The notes beneath the pieces were generated by a model. The model was not told the DNA's origin. It saw nothing but the letters and a program-made list of their open reading frames with translations, and made no database searches. Below are positions 19,660 to 28,281 of a DNA stretch of 62,681 bases, one piece after another (the first letter of the stretch is position 1; every line of letters begins with the position of its first letter). The translations under genes were made by a program, and so were the position numbers. Origin of the DNA: Gammaproteobacteria bacterium (GTDB lineage Bacteria; Pseudomonadota; Gammaproteobacteria; Arenicellales; UBA868); the NCBI GenBank assembly GCA_014239255.1, contig JAAZZE010000006.1:1-62681 (forward strand). The letters are read 5' to 3'.

Positions 19660-20316
19660 CTAGGCAGACTCAACGATCAACAAGTGCAAGCGCCGCGGTC
19701 CGTGGGCGCCATACTGGATCGTCTGCTCGATATCACCGGTTTTCGAAGGGCCTGTAATAAGGTTGACCGCCCGGACGGCAGCACCCTTCCGATTGCGCAG
19801 AAGTGACCAGACATCCTCCTGGTGACGGACGATCCGGGTGCTGTCAACAACCACAATGTGGTCTTCAGGCAAAAAATTGTGTGAACTGGGCGTGCTGGCC
19901 CCAGAACAAAGCACAACCGTTCCCGTCTCAGCAATCGCAGCAAAGGCTTCACTGACCGCGACCTGAGTGTGCTGGTCCGCACTCTTGAAATAGGTAAATA
20001 CCTGATCTGACCACTGCACCGCATCAAGTAAGGGTCCAGTACCCAGATACAACTGCGGATCAACTTGATGAGCGCCGATGTGGCGGAGCACGGCACCTTC
20101 GAGATCTTGTGCTGCCACCCGCTCATAGGTTCCATGGACTGCGACATGCTTTTGACAAAAGCGGTTGAGCAGTTCGTCTTCAAACTGTGGCTGAGCCTTG
20201 GGAGTAGAGGACTCAATGCGTGCCTTTAGTTCATTCATACGCAAGGGTGTTCGCGGCTCACCGCCGCTCAGGGCGCTACGAATGTTTGCGAGAATCTGAG
20301 TGCGGGCCTCGGTCAT
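19660..20316 (-). CDS. lutC: LutC-type lactate utilisation protein (LUD domain)
   Basis: A 218-residue LUD-domain protein, third gene of lutABC, which encodes a non-flavin complex that oxidises L-lactate to pyruvate (family knowledge; substrates such as glycolate are not excluded). Features are TEARTQILANIRSALSGGEP at the N-terminus, the LUD-core AFAAIAETGTVVLCSGAST, and IVRHQEDVWSLL...NLITGPSKTGDIEQ, which carries the conserved GPSxTxDIE. Its ATG at 20316 overlaps the lutB stop by 4 bp; an upstream in-frame ATG at 20340 lies inside lutB and was rejected. Confidence 0.9.
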   Translation of the reverse strand: MTEARTQILANIRSALSGGEPRTPLRMNELKARIESSTPKAQPQFEDELLNRFCQKHVAVHGTYERVAAQDLEGAVLRHIGAHQVDPQLYLGTGPLLDAVQWSDQVFTYFKSADQHTQVAVSEAFAAIAETGTVVLCSGASTPSSHNFLPEDHIVVVDSTRIVRHQEDVWSLLRNRKGAAVRAVNLITGPSKTGDIEQTIQYGAHGPRRLHLLIVESA

Positions 20317-21743
20317 GACTTGCCCTTTCGCGAATACCACTGGCGGATAAAAGAACGGCCAGCGGGGGTTGGGAAATCACGACTGTCGGTCCAACCACCA
20401 GCAAAGGGAATGTGTTCGAGTGCGCCTCGACGGTGCCCACGCCAGTGCATCAGCCACAGCGGTAAAGCCATCAATCCCTGGTACAACCTCGGTCGAGTCG
20501 CAACCCAGGCCCAGGTCCGCACTAAAAACCGTCCAAACAATGGCGTCAGTCGACGTCGATACTGTTCAAGGCGATGTTTGAGCAACAGATCGGACAAAGG
20601 TATGCGTACCGGGCAAACCGCCTTGCACCGTCCGTTCAAAGTGCAGGCATTAGGCAAATCAACCGAATCGTCAAAACCATTAAGTAAAGGGGTAAGCACC
20701 GACCCCATAGGTCCGGAGTAGACCCAACCGTAAGCGTGTCCGCCGATCGCGCTATAGACCGGGCAATGGTTCAGGCAAGCCCCGCAGCGGATACAGCGCA
20801 ACATAGACCGATAGTCTCCACTTAGCATGGTAGAGCGGCCGTTATCCAACAAGACCACATGGTAGGCTTCAGGACCTTCGTTGTCGGTATCTTGGCGTGG
20901 CCCAGAATACAACGAGGTGTAGGCCGACATTTCTTGTCCGGTAGCGCTGCGCGCGAGTACTCGCAACAAAACCGATAAATCATCCAGCGAAGGAATTACT
21001 TTTTCGATCCCTGCTGTCACAATCTGTACCCGAGGCAGGGAACTGGTCAGATCCCCATTACCCTCGTTGGTCACGATAACATTTGCTCCAGTTTCTGCCA
21101 CCAGAAAGTTGGCTCCAGTGATCCCCACATCAGCCGTGACAAAAGTGCCCCTCAGCACACTGCGAGCTTCATTAACCAAAGCTTCGCGCTGCGTCACCCG
21201 GTCGGTGTAACCGAGCTTGCTATGGTGTTCATGAAAGAGCTCGGTAATCTGCTCGCGGGTCTTGTGTACCGCTGGGGCAATAATATGACTGGGCGTCTCC
21301 CCTGCCAGTTGGACGATGTATTCCCCCAAATCGGTTTCAACAACCTTCAAGCCGGCGGCCTCAAGCACCGAATTCAAGTGCATTTCCTCCGAAACCATCG
21401 ATTTGCCTTTGGTCACCACCTGCGCATTAGCTTCGCGGCAGATATCCGCAACGATCTCGCAGGCCTCTTCAGCAGTGCGGGCCCAGTGCACCTGGCCGCC
21501 ATTTTCAATCACCTTCTGTTCGTACAGCTCGAGGTATCCATCAAGATTTGCCAGCACATGGTCCTTAATGTCACGGGCTGCATCCCGAGTCTCATCAAAT
21601 TCTGGCAATGCGGCCATCGCTTCCAGGCGTTTATCAACAAAACCGCCGCGGGCTTTACCCATAGCCTGCTGTAGATTGCTGTCACGCAAGGCACGTGTTG
21701 TACGCTCACGAAATGCCACTTTCTGGCTGGCAGCAGCGCTCAT
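20313..21743 (-). CDS. lutB: LutB-type iron-sulfur lactate oxidation protein
   Basis: A 476-residue protein with an N-terminal LUD domain (FRERTTRALRDSNLQQAMGK ... TGANFLVAETGANVIVTNEG) and a ferredoxin-like module with two cysteine groups: CIRCGACLNHCPVYSAIGG and CTLNGRCKAVCPVRIPLSDL. Each supports a 4Fe-4S cluster. A hydrophobic, arginine-rich C-terminus follows, as in other LutB/YkgF proteins. It is the core electron-transfer subunit of the lactate oxidation complex. Both ends overlap neighbours by ATGA, so lutA, lutB and lutC are translationally coupled. Confidence 0.93.
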   Translation of the reverse strand: MSAAASQKVAFRERTTRALRDSNLQQAMGKARGGFVDKRLEAMAALPEFDETRDAARDIKDHVLANLDGYLELYEQKVIENGGQVHWARTAEEACEIVADICREANAQVVTKGKSMVSEEMHLNSVLEAAGLKVVETDLGEYIVQLAGETPSHIIAPAVHKTREQITELFHEHHSKLGYTDRVTQREALVNEARSVLRGTFVTADVGITGANFLVAETGANVIVTNEGNGDLTSSLPRVQIVTAGIEKVIPSLDDLSVLLRVLARSATGQEMSAYTSLYSGPRQDTDNEGPEAYHVVLLDNGRSTMLSGDYRSMLRCIRCGACLNHCPVYSAIGGHAYGWVYSGPMGSVLTPLLNGFDDSVDLPNACTLNGRCKAVCPVRIPLSDLLLKHRLEQYRRRLTPLFGRFLVRTWAWVATRPRLYQGLMALPLWLMHWRGHRRGALEHIPFAGGWTDSRDFPTPAGRSFIRQWYSRKGKS

Positions 21744-22525
21744 GAGTCAGATTCTCCTTCGCCGATCGCAGGTCCGTCGGTCATGCCAGCGAGCACCTCA
21801 GCCACATGAAAAACCCTGACCGGAGCGCCTTCACGGCGCAGGCGACCGGCGATATTGAGCAGACAGCCTAGATCTCCACCGAGCAAGGTATCAACCCCAC
21901 TGTGACCGACATTGGCGCATTTATCACTGACCATCCGGGTGGAAATATCAGGATACTTGACACTGAATAGCCCTCCGAAACCACAACAAACGTTGTTCTC
22001 GTTCATTTCCTTGAGTTCCAAGCCCACGACACTGGCCAGCAGTTGCCGCGGCTGATCGTGGATACCGAGTTCCCGTAACCCTGAACACGAATCATGGTAA
22101 CTGCAAACACCGTTGTAGGTCGCTTCCACCTGCTGCAACTCCATGACCTCGACCAGGAAGCTTGTCAGCTCCCAGGTTTTTGCCGCTAATGCGCGAGCTC
22201 GCCCCGCCCAAAGTGCATCATTACGGAAAAGCTCGGGGTACTTGTGGCATATAGTGTCAACACAGGAGCCTGAAGGGGCGATGACGTAATCATCCTGGGC
22301 AAAGGTTTTGATCACCGTTTTTGCGATTGCGATTGTGCTGGCACTGTCCCCACTGTTGAGCGCAGGCTGCCCGCAACAGGTCTGAGCACGTGGCACTCGG
22401 ACTGTGCAGCCAGCATGCTCCAGCAACGCCACTGCTGCAAAACCAATCTGGGGGCGAACAAGATCGGCCAGGCAGGTAACAAACAGTCCAACCTGGGCTG
22501 ATGTTTTTATTTGATCGGAATTCAT
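21740..22525 (-). CDS. lutA: LutA-type (Fe-S)-binding protein
   Basis: A 261-residue protein with two cysteine-rich CCG domains: QTCCGQPALNSGD in the first and NNVCCGFGGLFSVKYPDIST in the second, each paired with a downstream cysteine (SGSCVDTICHKYPE; YHDSCSGLREL). It matches LutA/YkgE, the first gene of the L-lactate oxidation operon; related domains occur in glycolate oxidase GlcF and heterodisulfide reductase. ATG 22525 gives MNSDQIKTSAQVGLFVTCL; an in-frame ATG at 22564 is less likely. The operon runs divergently from the MFS transporter. Confidence 0.92.
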   Translation of the reverse strand: MNSDQIKTSAQVGLFVTCLADLVRPQIGFAAVALLEHAGCTVRVPRAQTCCGQPALNSGDSASTIAIAKTVIKTFAQDDYVIAPSGSCVDTICHKYPELFRNDALWAGRARALAAKTWELTSFLVEVMELQQVEATYNGVCSYHDSCSGLRELGIHDQPRQLLASVVGLELKEMNENNVCCGFGGLFSVKYPDISTRMVSDKCANVGHSGVDTLLGGDLGCLLNIAGRLRREGAPVRVFHVAEVLAGMTDGPAIGEGESDS

Positions 22526-22595
22526 TGATAACTTATACCGTTGAGTCGGTCGGCACTGTACCATTCACATCATTCTTTCACCATCACTAGGATGT

Positions 22596-23876
22596 TTGAG
22601 CAACAATAATCAATACACAAAACCCCTGCTATCCGTTTTTGCGATGGACAGACCAACAAAACCCGTGAACCTAAAAAATATCAGAAACCATCCCGAGATC
22701 CTGCTGTTGCTGATGGCGGGTGCCGTGCCGCTGAGCTTCGCCACGTGGCAAGCACTATTAAACAACTTTGCAATCGAGCGTGCCGCATTCACCGGGATTG
22801 AGATCGGTGTGCTGCAAAGCCTTCGGGAGATACCCGGATTCCTGGCCTTTACCGTGGTTTTCCTGCTTTTTTTACTTCGAGAACAATCCATTGCGTTGAT
22901 CTCGTTGGCGCTGCTAGGGGTGGGCACTTTGATTACCGGATTTTTCCCAAATGTCATGGGTCTATACATCACTACGGTCATCATGTCTGTGGGGTTCCAC
23001 TACTATGAGACCATCCAGACCTCTTTGTCGCTACAGTGGTTGGATAAGGACAAAGCGCCTGAGGTGCTAGGGCGCATCATTGCGGTGGGCGCTTTAACCT
23101 CGATTGTAACCTTCGGCATGATCTGGCTGGCGTTTGATCTGGCTGACCTAGGCTTCACTGCAGTCTATGTGCTCGGTGGTGCTGCCACGGTACTGATCGC
23201 TCTAATCTGTGCTGTGTCTTTTCCACAGTTCCCCGTCAAGATTCGCCAGCACCGGCACATGGTGCTGCGCAAGAGATACTGGCTGTACTACGCCCTGACC
23301 TTCCTGTCTGGCGCGCGGAGGCAGATATTTATTGTCTTTGCCGGTTTTCTAATGGTCGAAAAGTTCGGCTACAATGTCGCCGCCATCTCTGTCCTGTTCC
23401 TGATCAACGCCATATTGAATATGCTGTTTGCCGCACGCATTGGGCGACTGATCGGCATTGTAGGGGAAAGAGCGGCATTGGTTTTTGAGTACACTGGCTT
23501 GGTGATCGTGTTCATCGCCTACGCTTTTGTCAACAATGCAGAACTGGCAGCCGGGTTGTATATCGTCGACCATTTCTTTTTTGCCTTGGCAATTGCTATC
23601 AAGACTTATTTTCAAAAAATTGCCGATCCGGCTGACTTTGCTTCGAGTGCCGGGGTCGCTTTCACGATCAACCATATCGCGGCGGTGGTCTTGCCGGCAG
23701 TACTGGGGATACTCTGGCTGAACTCACCGACAGCGGTATTTCTGGTCGGCGCTATCCTGGCCGGACTATCACTATCGTTGTCTCTAAATATCCCCCTGAA
23801 ACCCGCCTACGGCAATGAGGTCATCATCGGGCAATGGGGCATCACCGGCACATACCGGGCTTCGGTCGAGAAATAG
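22596..23876 (+). CDS. MFS transporter
   Basis: A 12-helix major facilitator protein of about 410-426 residues with two six-helix halves joined by a basic loop (KIRQHRHMVLRKRYW). It begins at TTG 22596 or, more likely given the N-terminal hydrophobicity pattern, ATG 22644 (MDRPTKPVNLKN). The substrate cannot be read from sequence. Its divergent placement 70 bp from lutA suggests uptake of a 2-hydroxy acid such as lactate or glycolate, though it does not look like the usual LctP permease. Its stop lies 9 bp from the end of the convergent RuBisCO operon. Confidence 0.82.
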   Translation: MSNNNQYTKPLLSVFAMDRPTKPVNLKNIRNHPEILLLLMAGAVPLSFATWQALLNNFAIERAAFTGIEIGVLQSLREIPGFLAFTVVFLLFLLREQSIALISLALLGVGTLITGFFPNVMGLYITTVIMSVGFHYYETIQTSLSLQWLDKDKAPEVLGRIIAVGALTSIVTFGMIWLAFDLADLGFTAVYVLGGAATVLIALICAVSFPQFPVKIRQHRHMVLRKRYWLYYALTFLSGARRQIFIVFAGFLMVEKFGYNVAAISVLFLINAILNMLFAARIGRLIGIVGERAALVFEYTGLVIVFIAYAFVNNAELAAGLYIVDHFFFALAIAIKTYFQKIADPADFASSAGVAFTINHIAAVVLPAVLGILWLNSPTAVFLVGAILAGLSLSLSLNIPLKPAYGNEVIIGQWGITGTYRASVEK

Positions 23877-23885
23877 CGAATTGGT

Positions 23886-23904
23886 TCAGGGAGTCGGTCC
23901 CTGA
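23886..23904. terminator. Hairpin between the convergent MFS and RuBisCO operons
   Basis: TCAGGGA (23886-23892) and TCCCTGA (23898-23904) form a 7-bp stem with a 5-nt loop. It overlaps the stop codon of the last cbb-operon gene. There is no clear T-run, so termination is a guess from its place between converging genes. Confidence 0.4.
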
Positions 23905-24593
23905 GCGCCTCCGGCCGAGCGCAAAGCCTGCAGGCGGGCATTTAGCTCGAGCAGTACCGGGCCCGCCAGCGTTCCGGCTGCGCTGTGGAGGAACTCCTGA
24001 CGGCAGGCCACAGGCCGATGCAGCGTGACTGGCTCGGCCCGAGCGAAGCCGGACCAAGTGACCAGCGCTGCACCCGACCGGATATCTATGCAGCGCCAAC
24101 GGTGACGGGCGAGTTCCATCCGAACTCCAGTCAATTTACTCCCCAGCGACACGATCAGCGGCTCATGACCTGAACGAAGCGCTTTTCTGACCGCGTTAAA
24201 GCAGTCGGACGGGATAGCCGTATTTGCCATTGTCGCTCGGGCCATGTGGCCTCGCGACCCGATGTCATCAGATCCTGGCGCCTGGACCAGCATGGTCAGG
24301 CGCACAGGTGCGTTCATTCTGTCACCTTCATAAGCAGTGCAGCGTACAAAGTGATCGGGGAAAGCTCGACAACAGTCGCTGAGGTCATTCAGGGCTTGCT
24401 CACCTTCGACTGTTTCGCACACCGGCGTCGCCCAGCGACCCCAGAAAGATTCCGCAAACCCCTCGCGTTGTACGTGCTCGATCAGTATCGTCCAACCAAG
24501 ACGGGCACAATGCTGCAGTTGAGCCTGGATACGTTCAGGATCGGAGACCACCCTGGGGTGAAAGACACCAGCTCGTGGCAGCGACGACTCCAT
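23886..24593 (-). CDS. RuBisCO small-subunit-like fusion protein at the end of the cbb operon
   Basis: A 235-residue protein with two parts. Residues 8-105 align end to end with CbbS of the same operon: ARLGWTILIEHV against [22 protein letters not shown] against [24 protein letters not shown] against [13 protein letters not shown], then RLTMLVQAP against AMVIFRGP. Residues 106-235 are an unrecognised domain with SDCFNAVRKALRSGHEPLIVSLGSK. Identity to CbbS is low, so it is probably not a structural subunit. It starts 5 nt after the cbbO stop and so is coupled to the activase gene. It may dock on RuBisCO or guide CbbQO. Nitrosomonas europaea has an extra gene (cbbN) at this position in its cbb operon; whether they match I cannot test. 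Confidence 0.8.
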   Translation of the reverse strand: MESSLPRAGVFHPRVVSDPERIQAQLQHCARLGWTILIEHVQREGFAESFWGRWATPVCETVEGEQALNDLSDCCRAFPDHFVRCTAYEGDRMNAPVRLTMLVQAPGSDDIGSRGHMARATMANTAIPSDCFNAVRKALRSGHEPLIVSLGSKLTGVRMELARHRWRCIDIRSGAALVTWSGFARAEPVTLHRPVACRQEFLHSAAGTLAGPVLLELNARLQALRSAGGAQGPTP

Positions 24594-24598
24594 TTACT

Positions 24599-26926
24599 TC
24601 AAGAGGTCAGCGTGGCGAACAAGATTGGCAGTTTTTCCGGAAGTCGCCCCACCTGATCAACAATGGTATAGCGGCTAGGGCCGAAAATCCGGCGTACATA
24701 ATCATCCGCATTCGGATCTAGGGTTAGACAGTAACTCTGGATCCCCGAACGATGCAATTCCTCCACGGCCTTGCGCGCATCGTGGCGAAGATGCTGTGGG
24801 TCACGCTCATCTATATCTGCTGGTTCGCCATCGGTGACCAGCAACAGTAGCTTGCGGGCCTGACTCTGTCGCAGCAGGTGCGTGGCCGCATGACGCATAG
24901 CAGCACCCATGCGGGTAGATAACCCTCCATGCATGCCTGCCAGCCGTGCCTTGACCCGGTCATCAAAGCGTTCGTGAAAATCCTTGAAGCGGAAATAACG
25001 TACGTCGTGTCGACCATCGGAGGCGAAGCCATGGATCGCAAAAGGGTCGCCTACACCGGTGATCGCTGTCGCGACCAGTGCGCAGGCTTCGCGCGTCAGA
25101 TCAAGGATGGTCTGTCCGGTGCCACTCACCAGGTCACCGGTAGACTTCGACAAGTCAAGCAGGACAACGACAGCAAGATCCCGGTTTTTCACAACATAAC
25201 GCATTGTGATCCGTGGGCTGGGAGCCTCACCCATGCGCATCGCAATCATTGCATCAACTGCGGCATTAAGGTCTATCTCGTCTCCATCTTCCATGTTCCG
25301 CTCACGGGTAATACCCTCGGGCTGGAGTAAGTCAATGATCTGCTGTATCCGTGCCGTGACCGGGCGGTGCTTAAGCAAGATCGCGTCGATCGCCTCCGCT
25401 GACCCTACTGGTTGGCGCCTTTCATAGACCGTGACCCAGTCGGGACGAGAAAGTTGCACGTGGTAATCCCACTCGGGGTAATGAAAGGGATCGGATATCG
25501 GCTCAGTGCCCTCCAGTTCATTGATAGTGCAAGCTTCCTGGTCCAACCAGAACGGTGTGCTGAGGCGCCATACCTCCTGCGCATCATCGCCGGCATTCTC
25601 ACAATCAAGCGTATTGACCATTTCCATCACCGATACATTCCGTTGTATCTGTACGGGCGCATGGTTGTACGGCGCCCCTGCTTCACTGAATGCCATATCT
25701 TCCGACGCCCAAACAACCCGGTTATCATCCCGATACGGGATACGGATATTCTCGAGGATACGCAGACTGGGAACCTCACGCCGGGCAGCGAACAAATTGA
25801 ATAGCTGTAACCCCAGATGCCAGGAAAACTGCGGGTTATCTCGGTTGTGGACAATCTGCAGGTGAAATTCCCGGATAATCGCGGCAAGCTCAGTATCGTT
25901 TGTGCCGACAGCAGGATCGCGCAGCATCAGCGCTGCATGCTCGAGAATGGCGAGTGTAAGATGCTCGGGCACACTGTTATGTTCCAGCGACAATAAGGTG
26001 CGCCACAAGCGTCCCAGCCCTGGGAATTCCGCCACAGCGCAGTATTCAACTCGCGCATCTTCTATCAGACCGATAAAAAACATCTGTGCTGGACTTAGTT
26101 CCTGGGAGTCAATCGCAACATGGCTGTACACCAGGTGCGCTGCGCAATGCGCGGCGGTCGCGCGGAACAGTTCCAGGCCGGTTATACCGCCCACATCGTC
26201 GACCGCATCGGGCAGGTGTAACACCCGGCTATCAACAAAAGGTCGGAAACCCGGAGTATCGGCCTCAGCTGGGCGCAAGTAGAAATCCCTTGCCCAGAAT
26301 GCCCGCAGGAACAAATTGAGCTTGCGCTGCACATCTATAAACAACGTGCCATGACGCTGCTGACGCAACATGGCAACACTGTCTGGCGTCGCAAGATCAA
26401 AATAAGCAGCCAGGTTGGTCAGATCCCGGCGATAAGCGCGGGCTCCGAAGTCAGCCCAGCGACGCAGGCCACCGAGGGTCAACTTGGACAGCAGTTCATC
26501 AATGTGCGTAAACATGGGTCGTAGGCCACGTGGCGCCTTGGCACAAAGTTGATGCACAAACTGCAAATAGCGCCGGACCAGATCAATATCACCCAGGCGC
26601 TGTGCCGCAATCGGCATACTGGCAAATAACAAACTGATGACTGTTCCAGACGTCATCGAAGAGAGCTTCATAGCCGCTTCGAGGGCATCGGGAATAATGT
26701 CCTCACCAATTTCCCGTGCTACCAGTGGCATTTCCTCCAGCCAAGTGGTCACCAACTCGGAACCCCGCCCTAATTCGGCCAGGCCGCGCGCGGCCTCAAG
26801 GTAGTTGTGCAGGCCAGCAGGTGACATCTGCCGTGCGGCCTCATGGAACATCCCCTCGAGGGTGTCGTGAAGTTGTGGTGCCACCCCCTCAAGCAGGGTC
26901 TGGTAATCATCAAGTTCGAGAGTCAT
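24599..26926 (-). CDS. cbbO: RuBisCO activase adaptor CbbO (VWA domain)
   Basis: A 775-residue protein of the CbbO/NorD family. The N-terminal two thirds are helical, including DYQTLLEGVAPQLHDTLEGM. The C-terminal von Willebrand A domain has the metal-dependent adhesion site VVLLDLSKSTGD (DxSxS), followed by TDGEPADIDERD. CbbO binds inhibited RuBisCO through this domain and, with the CbbQ hexamer, removes inhibitory sugar phosphates (family knowledge). It lies 105 bp after cbbQ and 5 bp before the small-subunit-like gene. Length and motifs look intact. Confidence 0.95.
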   Translation of the reverse strand: MTLELDDYQTLLEGVAPQLHDTLEGMFHEAARQMSPAGLHNYLEAARGLAELGRGSELVTTWLEEMPLVAREIGEDIIPDALEAAMKLSSMTSGTVISLLFASMPIAAQRLGDIDLVRRYLQFVHQLCAKAPRGLRPMFTHIDELLSKLTLGGLRRWADFGARAYRRDLTNLAAYFDLATPDSVAMLRQQRHGTLFIDVQRKLNLFLRAFWARDFYLRPAEADTPGFRPFVDSRVLHLPDAVDDVGGITGLELFRATAAHCAAHLVYSHVAIDSQELSPAQMFFIGLIEDARVEYCAVAEFPGLGRLWRTLLSLEHNSVPEHLTLAILEHAALMLRDPAVGTNDTELAAIIREFHLQIVHNRDNPQFSWHLGLQLFNLFAARREVPSLRILENIRIPYRDDNRVVWASEDMAFSEAGAPYNHAPVQIQRNVSVMEMVNTLDCENAGDDAQEVWRLSTPFWLDQEACTINELEGTEPISDPFHYPEWDYHVQLSRPDWVTVYERRQPVGSAEAIDAILLKHRPVTARIQQIIDLLQPEGITRERNMEDGDEIDLNAAVDAMIAMRMGEAPSPRITMRYVVKNRDLAVVVLLDLSKSTGDLVSGTGQTILDLTREACALVATAITGVGDPFAIHGFASDGRHDVRYFRFKDFHERFDDRVKARLAGMHGGLSTRMGAAMRHAATHLLRQSQARKLLLLVTDGEPADIDERDPQHLRHDARKAVEELHRSGIQSYCLTLDPNADDYVRRIFGPSRYTIVDQVGRLPEKLPILFATLTS

Positions 26927-27031
26927 GGAATCAAGTTCGCTGGATCAAGTTTCCCTGGGCAAAAAGGTCCAAGGCAACACTGGCGATGGGCGCTCGGCAA
27001 TCACAGCTTATTCTTGCGCCGGCGGGAGCGC

Positions 27032-27835
27032 TTACTCAAAGAAGGTATTTACCGCGGCATCCAGGGTATCGCGCATATCCGGGTCGTCCGTCAACGGGCA
27101 GACTAAACTCATACTACAAGCCGCAATGGGTTCCACACCCTTGGCAATCAGTTGCCCGGCATAAACCATTAGCCGCGTTGAGATTCCCTCATCCAGACCG
27201 TGGCCCTTCAGGTTACGGGCACGTTGTGCGACCTGCACCAGTTTGCCGGCAATACCAATGTCGACTCCGGCCTCACGCGCGACAATCTGGGCTTCAATAT
27301 CGGCTTTTGGGTAATCGAAATCTAAACCGGCGAAACGCTGCTTCGTGGACTGCTTAAGATCCTTCATTAAGCTCTGGTAACCGGGATTATAGGAAATGAC
27401 CAACTGGAAATCGGGATGCGCAGCTAACTGCTCCCCTTTTTTATCCAACGGCAAGATTCGACGATGATCCGTGAGGGGGTGAATGACAACGGTCGTGTCC
27501 TGACGGGCTTCAACTATCTCATCAAGATAGCAGATAGCACCTATACGTGCCGCCAGGGTAAGCGGGCCATCCTGCCAGCGTGTACCCTCTTTATCCAGCA
27601 GGAAACGGCCAATCAGGTCAGAAGCTGTCATGTCCTCGTTACAGGCCACCGTAATCAGTGGCCGGGACAGGCGAAATGCCATGTACTCGACGAACCGTGA
27701 TTTACCACAGCCAGTCGGTCCTTTAAGCATAACTGGCATACGTACGCCGTAGGCCGCCTCGTAGAGCTCTACCTCACGCCCTACACACTGGTAGTAAGGC
27801 TCCTCGGTAATTCGGTAAGGGTCACTATCAAGCAT
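27032..27835 (-). CDS. cbbQ: RuBisCO activase AAA+ motor CbbQ
   Basis: A 267-residue MoxR-class AAA+ ATPase. Walker A is [12 protein letters not shown] (residues 38-49), Walker B is [10 protein letters not shown], and the sensor region is [10 protein letters not shown]; the C-terminal lid has the CbbQ/NorQ pattern [17 protein letters not shown]. It forms the ring motor that drives CbbO remodelling of RuBisCO. It lies 53 bp after cbbS; a weak stem CCGGC/GCCGG (27869-27887) in that gap may lower expression relative to the structural subunits. Confidence 0.95.
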   Translation of the reverse strand: MLDSDPYRITEEPYYQCVGREVELYEAAYGVRMPVMLKGPTGCGKSRFVEYMAFRLSRPLITVACNEDMTASDLIGRFLLDKEGTRWQDGPLTLAARIGAICYLDEIVEARQDTTVVIHPLTDHRRILPLDKKGEQLAAHPDFQLVISYNPGYQSLMKDLKQSTKQRFAGLDFDYPKADIEAQIVAREAGVDIGIAGKLVQVAQRARNLKGHGLDEGISTRLMVYAGQLIAKGVEPIAACSMSLVCPLTDDPDMRDTLDAAVNTFFE

Positions 27836-27888
27836 AGTTTACTTTGCCTAGATTGATCACCAGCAGGTCCGGCCCGGGCGAAGCCGGT

Positions 27889-28248
27889 TTAGACTGTAAT
27901 CGGGCCTCGGAAAATTACCATAGCGGTACCTTGCGATTGCGCATAGTTGTCATAACCAACCATCCGGACATGATGTCCTGGATTCGCTGTATGGCAGGCC
28001 TTCGCTTCGTCTAGGATGAAATCGACATCGGTCTCACCGAACATCGGCAATTTCCACATGTACCAGTAATGATCGAACGCATTTTCCGGTTCAGTATGCT
28101 CGATCGCTGGATTCCAGCCACGGGCTACAATGTACTCGACCTGTTTGCGAATTGCGGCATCATCCAGCGCAGGAAGGTACGAGAACGTTTCAAATTTTCG
28201 ACTTTCTGGATCAGAGAGGCGTGAGGCGTAATCTTGCATTTCACTCAT
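27889..28248 (-). CDS. cbbS: RuBisCO small subunit
   Basis: A 119-residue form I small subunit. Typical features are [19 protein letters not shown] near the N-terminus, [27 protein letters not shown] and [18 protein letters not shown]. It caps the large-subunit octamer of the L8S8 enzyme. It lies 33 bp after cbbL. Confidence 0.96.
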   Translation of the reverse strand: MSEMQDYASRLSDPESRKFETFSYLPALDDAAIRKQVEYIVARGWNPAIEHTEPENAFDHYWYMWKLPMFGETDVDFILDEAKACHTANPGHHVRMVGYDNYAQSQGTAMVIFRGPITV

Positions 28249-28281
28249 GATGTATTCCTGGATATTGAAGGGTTCAATCGA

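Noticed and set aside
23900-24590. Second copy of cbbS as a structural subunit.
   Set aside because: The protein is twice the length of CbbS, identity is low and the C-terminal half is unrelated, so a small-subunit-like accessory protein fits better.
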